From positions 114,132,831 to 114,196,830 of the forward strand of contig NW_024609846.1 of the NCBI RefSeq assembly GCF_016920785.2: DNA of 64,000 nt. The letters are read 5' to 3'. A program made the translations under genes and the position numbers. The number at the start of each line of letters is the position of its first letter. Positions within the stretch are counted from its first letter, which is position 1. Below are positions 47,101 through 53,100 of the stretch, in pieces. The DNA is from Ixodes scapularis. Its lineage: Eukaryota; Arthropoda; Arachnida; Ixodida; Ixodidae. Under the pieces are notes generated by a model. It was not told the origin of the DNA, ran no database searches, and saw only the letters and a list, made by a program, of their open reading frames with translations.

Positions 47101-50100
47101 GCGGCACCTGAGGCATCTATATCGTCGGCAGTCGCAATATAGTGACCGCCGACATAGCTGTCCACACCGGTTCACTGCAGACAAACTAAGGGAGTGGAAG
47201 AACGAGAGTCATGCTTTCCAGTGATGGGATTGCTGCGCCATTTGTGCCAAACTGCGCCAAAGTGCTACGTCCTGCTACATTTTACCAAAATGTAAGGAAT
47301 TTGCACCAATGTTGCGTCAAAGCTTAATTTCCTTTTAATAATACTGAAAATATAACAGCTCAGGCCTCGCTGCCCGTCCGTACCGTTACGAGATGCTTAT
47401 GCGAGCTTTCAGGTTTTCAGAACTTTTAATTATCGTCTCAAATATACTCTTCGACTGCATTTCGTATGAATGATTGACAATATCCGGAAGTTTTGCAATA
47501 ATTCTCATGTTAGTCGTCTGTTCATTCTCGAGGGTTAGCTAGTGTTGTTGAGTGCGCTTCTCACCACATACTGTTGTACTGCAGAGAAGGAAACACCGCG
47601 GAGTAGACATCGCAATTTTGCGTGTCTTGCTTCGCCGCAGCGCACGCCCGTGTTAACTAAGGTGAGGACACTGGTTAGAGATTTATCTTCTGAAAACGAC
47701 TCGCATGATCGTAATGAAATTTTCAGGAACGATTTAACGTTAGATGTAGGTGTACCGTGCAAACTTTACGCTCTCTAGGACAAATTTACATACATCCATT
47801 AGATGTGTCCCTCTTTGTTAAGAAATCTATGATATGCAAATGAAGCTATTGAGCACCATTTTGACTGCTGGAATATAAAGTGGGGGATCTGGTACTTTGG
47901 GCTATCTAGTTTTTATATCTCAAATGTAAATATTTCAAGAAGAATGATTAACTCCAAATATAAATTGCATATCTGTCCTACATCAGTTTCTAAAAATAGT
48001 CTTTTTTTTTTTTTTAATGAAGACTTTAACTTAAAACAACATAAAGTATATAGCCCGATTCCCCAGTAAATTTCAGTTCAGAAACATCTTGATTGTCGTA
48101 TCAAAATACTTTTACCTTCGAACAAAAATTCCTTCGTATGAAATTTGCAGCTAAAAGTGGAACTGAGAAAGATGCATTCAAACATTGTACTCCTTTACTT
48201 CGTTACTGCCTCACAATGTGTTGAACATATTTTATATCAACTCTGGGGTATGGTTATTAAATTTAGTGTAAGGGTGTATAATTAATTTCTAAAACCAAAA
48301 ACCCCAAAATTGAAAATTTATTTTTTTAAAAATAATTTGAAATTTAGGTTTATGTTTTCCCTTACGGGGGAAAGCACTCCTCCAGAGTGAGATGCAACAA
48401 TTCCTGAATACAACTTTGCCTCGTACATATGGTTGACAGTGATATCCTGGCGGTGCCTTTTTCCGATTCCAGATTTAGCAAGGGTACATTGGTATTGCAA
48501 GAACATTTATATGCACTCTTTTGTATGTTTATTTATTTATGCCAACTCATTTGTTTAGCTATCACTTTTCTATAGATGCAAGTAAATTGGAACTAAATTA
48601 ACAGGAGCAGTGGATGGAATCTCGGAAAGAACCTGAATGAGTTCAGCGGGATTGTGCTTAAGTTTCATTCACATGCCATTTTTGTTATAAAGTGCTACAG
48701 ATAAAATGCAATTGACATTGATAATCAAATGTCATTAACAAATGATCTGAATTATAAATTGCAGTTTTATTACGACCTTTAGAACTTGAAGGAAACATAA
48801 ATTTATGTGCTCCATGTTATTGTACTATTTCAGTTGCATTCAGTACCTAAAATAACCATCCAAAGCAGTTTGTGCTGTCCTTCATCACTCTCCTTCTTGT
48901 CACCCTGTCTGGTGACAGTGTGACAAATAAAGCTTATTTGTAGGTTTTGTTTTTGGAGATCAATGAAGGATGGCCGGTGCTTGAATATAGTGACCAATTG
49001 CAGTCATAAAAAAATGTCAGAGTACAAGGAATTTTTTATAGAACAACTACTAACTGTGCATTCGGTCCAGTGCATGCCGAATGGCCAAAAGCAAAGTGCT
49101 CCATTGTGTGTTATTGTAAAGTTTGCCATCTGTTCTAGCAAGCGACAGGCTCTGCCCGTCGCCCAAACTCTCGGAGTATAAATGTTTCTGTCCGCGGAGA
49201 CGTAGTAGTGTCAACTATCTGTCTATCCAATGACTACGGATTCATCTCCAAATTCAATCCCCTCGCCTTTTCTAGTACTCTAGTTGTGTAGTCGTGGTAC
49301 CGCGGATTTTGTTGAAACTTCCTTCGTGACAAGTTGCTGCGTCCGACGTAATCCTGCATCCATGCTCGTTGAACGTCTATGCCCCGGTCTCGGCGGCTTC
49401 GCATCGCGACAGCGTATTCGAAACCTCGAAAGAAGTACTTCCGAACGTTTTTGGAGTCGTACGCATCGGAATTCCTGCGCTTTGTGCTGTCCGGCAATGG
49501 GGAAAAGTTTGGACTCCTCCCCTTTGTCTCGCACGGTGGAGAGGCGAACGTTAAGGTTTACGTTGCTTTGTGGAGTGCGGCCCTGCCGTGTCTCGCTCTC
49601 CCCGCCGTCTTCTTGCCCGTGCATCGCTCACCCGGGCCCTCCCCTCTTGTGCAGCCGGTGCTGCCCCACACGGCGTGCTGCATGCTATGCGGCCGGGACG
49701 GCTGGGAGAAGGGTGCGCCCCCGCAGCCCTGCGACCAGGAGGCCTGCTCCTCACTCATGGAGTGCTCCCAGTGCTGGGAGATTGTGCATCCGGCCTGCCT
49801 GCACGAGCGCCACCCCGCCCTCCGGGGCGCCCAGGGTTGCGTCAGCGACGACCTGCCCAACAGCTGGGAGTGCCCCAAATGCTGCCGCGACGGCAAGCCC
49901 GACCAGGTCAAGGTCTGACCCCGTTTCTCTTGCCCCATTCCCCTCGTGGATGGAGCCTGTGGTGCGGCGAGAGGGTCGCAGAGTCATTTAGAGTTATGCG
50001 TCGTTAAACCCAACGTTAATAGAGTGCATTCAGTTGTCAAGCTTCCTATACTCATTTTCACCTCGAGAACCATTGTAAAAAAAAAAAAAAGTCCGGCTCC

Positions 50101-53100
50101 TCGCAGAGCATTATATATTTCCCCCTTTATGTGGAAAATTAAGATATATGTAGGTGCATTTTAGATTAGATATGTTTTTCTTTTCAAGATGTACACATTT
50201 TAAATGCCAAATGCATCGCTTCTTCCTCGAACAACCAAATCTTGCAAAAGCTACTTTGTACGGCGTATGAACAATGCGCAATACTTGTTTTTTTTCTTTC
50301 TTGGGGTGGAAACAAGTATAGAACACCTGGAACCTTTTTGTTGCATTGTCCGCTCGGTGACACTTGCCACGTTACCGGCCCAGCTGGTACGGACAGAAGC
50401 GACGGAACCGGTGGAACGTTGAATGCACATTGCTTGTGTTTCAAAATTCAGTACACTCCTTCTTAGTTGCTCGTGCATGCGGTGGCACTAGGATCGCTAT
50501 CCACCCGTATCAGCTGTCACATTGGCAAAAAAGGGACCGCTTTCAAACTACGTTCTTCCGGGGAGCTTGTCAACTGATAGCAGTGATGTGAATGCTGCAC
50601 CGTTTGCACCAAACGGCTTACCCTGCTACATTTTGTCAAAATGTGAGGAATTTGCACCAACGTTGCAGCAAATCTTGTTTTCACTTTATTAGTGCCAAGA
50701 TGCAATAAATCGGGCCCCGTGACGTGGCCGGATTGTTACGGTAGGCTCGTGCGAATTTCCAAAAATAGTGATTATTTTTTTAAATAATGTGTTATTCGAT
50801 TTGATCTCCGTATCAAATATTGACAGTATTCGGGAAGGTTCGCAATATTTCTCACGCTGATTGTCTGTTCTGTCTGGATAGCTAGCATCAATGAGTATGC
50901 TTGTCACTGTGCAGTGGTGTGCTGGAGTGAAGCGAGAACCGCGTAGTAAAACGTTGCAATTTTGCGTGTCTTGCTTCACTGCAGTGCACCCGCGTGCGTA
51001 GGAGAAAACACTTCTATGTAGCGGGACATTACACACAGTGTCTGCTATGAAGAAAGATAAGACATTGACAAATTACTTTACAGTTATCTGCTAAATTACT
51101 TTACAGTTATCTGCTGTGGCGATAGTTTTCCTAAACCGATAGTACAAAACGATAGTTTTCCTCAACCAACATGTGCAACTTCTTTCACAATTAAACTAGA
51201 ATGATGTAATCTGGTACAGATGGTCTCAGCAATGATATAATCTCGCCATGAAATTTTTATTGAGATTAATCAAGCAGTTCTTTGGGTAGTGTTTCCCCTT
51301 AAAACAAATCTGAAATGCTACTTTAAACCAAACATTTCTTTTTTTTTTTCTCTATCAAGTTACAGCATTTTATGTGTGAAATAAAAATTGTTACTGTATC
51401 TTGGTGGTGTTACAAGTGTGAGATGCTTAGGTTTTGCATCGCGGCGGAAGAACACTTTTCTAATACTCTTGCGTAGCATGCGCTAATGCAGGCGCTAAAT
51501 TTAGCGCTAACGTGCGCTAATATTGCTTGCATTATTCTAAAACTTCCCATTATGGACAACTCTCATTGTGGGCGATTTTTGGGAGTAGTGGAGGCATCCA
51601 CACGAGTGAGACCCAACTGTACTTGCGTCCAATCTGTGCTTTGGCTCGTTTAGGCGAAGCAAAAAGTTCAGCAATGCAGCCCCGCTATCTAGGAGCATTT
51701 GACTCAACTACGCTCCTCGCACCCACATTGAAAGTGTGCAAGCCCGTTTGCTTCTCATAAGCCTCCACATGCCTGTCGGCAGTGTTGGCAACGAGACTGT
51801 TCCCTGCGTGCAAGCTCATCCCACCCCGTCTCTTCCTCGCAGCCACGACACACTCGAGGGAGGGTGTCGAAAGGTCCACATGACGGCCGGCCAGACTCAG
51901 AGTGCACTCCATGCGGTGATGCTACCGGCGGGAGCTCCCCCGTGGCGCGCGGCAACCCGGCGCTCAACCTCACTCTGCGGCCCCACGAAGCAGCTGCCGC
52001 CGCCGCAGAACTCAGCTCCTCCGAGCTGGACGTCTGCGGCGCGCCAGCCAAGAAGAAGGTGGGTGCCCTTTTCGGGCCCAGTTGTATCGTAGAATGTGTC
52101 GTGGGGTTCCACGAGAAAAGCGACACGGTGTGCTCGACCGACTCACGGGGGAAGTCATATAAGCAATATTGTCGTGGATGGAAATGATCAACCGGCGTAA
52201 AGCTGAAAATAAAGGTTGAATCGGCGGACTTGTGCCAGAAACAAAAAGGAATGAGCGTCGCGGTGTCGGCGTTGCAGCTGGCTGGAGCGAGACTGCAAGA
52301 AAGGGAGAGGAAGTCGGCAAGGCCACGCTCGGCTTCTAATCTACTACACTCTGTCTCCAATATTCTACCTAGAATGTTAGGAAGTAAGCTAGGGCGAGAC
52401 TGACTCGTCAAGGTCACGTTGGCCTCCTTATCTTTTACACTCGGAGTAAGAGCGAACTCAGCTCTTCTAGAAGTACAGATAGGTGTTCCTTCTCGCTCAT
52501 GCACGCTGCATTGTAGCCACACAAGGGGAAACATTGCTTATATGACCTTGGCACGTGCTCGCGTGACCTCATGATGTCCCGCAACGTTACGTTAGTGTCA
52601 CGTGACCCCATGATGACGTCGAATGTACCGAGAGAGCGTGGCTAAATGGGTTTCACAAGCAGTGGTGTTGCGACAGGGCCGTAGTGGATTACTGAAATAA
52701 AGACCATTAGAACAAATGCCTCCGCTGAAAAAGTGCCCTGTTTATGAAAGCTATCTTTTCGAATTTCTTTGTAAGCTGCCTGCCCTCACAGTTCAAACAT
52801 CTTGCCGCTTTTTTCTTTTTCAAGGGTATTGTTGAAGAGTTGTGGCCAAATGTTCGGTACTAGCAACATTGTTTTAAGTTTTGTGTATTCTATTTTTCCG
52901 AGAACATAATTTGAGGTTATGTTCATCTCAAAGCAAAACCTGGCCTCTTCATTCTTTTCTTTTGGAGTAGAGGGGGGGGGGGGGGGGGGGGGGGGGAAAG
53001 AGAGGGAGGCAAGGCAGGGGCAGATTTTGAGGTCTGCAGAAGAAATAATAATCAATTCAAGATGAAGAGTGAAGAAATTCAACATCTATAGACATCTGAT

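Noticed and set aside
46537..47224. Minus-strand 215-codon frame over the CXXC exon and plus-strand extension past it
   Set aside because: The CXXC frame with canonical splice sites explains the region; the extension runs through a GTGAGT donor into the intron.
49284..49654. Plus-strand open sequence just before the PHD exon as an extra or extended exon
   Set aside because: No homology, and the CTCTTGTGCAG acceptor with PVLPHTA immediately after CXXC matches KDM2B without an insert.
51755..52534. 259-codon minus-strand frame over exon 15
   Set aside because: No homology or splice structure; the plus-strand exon has matching phase-0 junctions.
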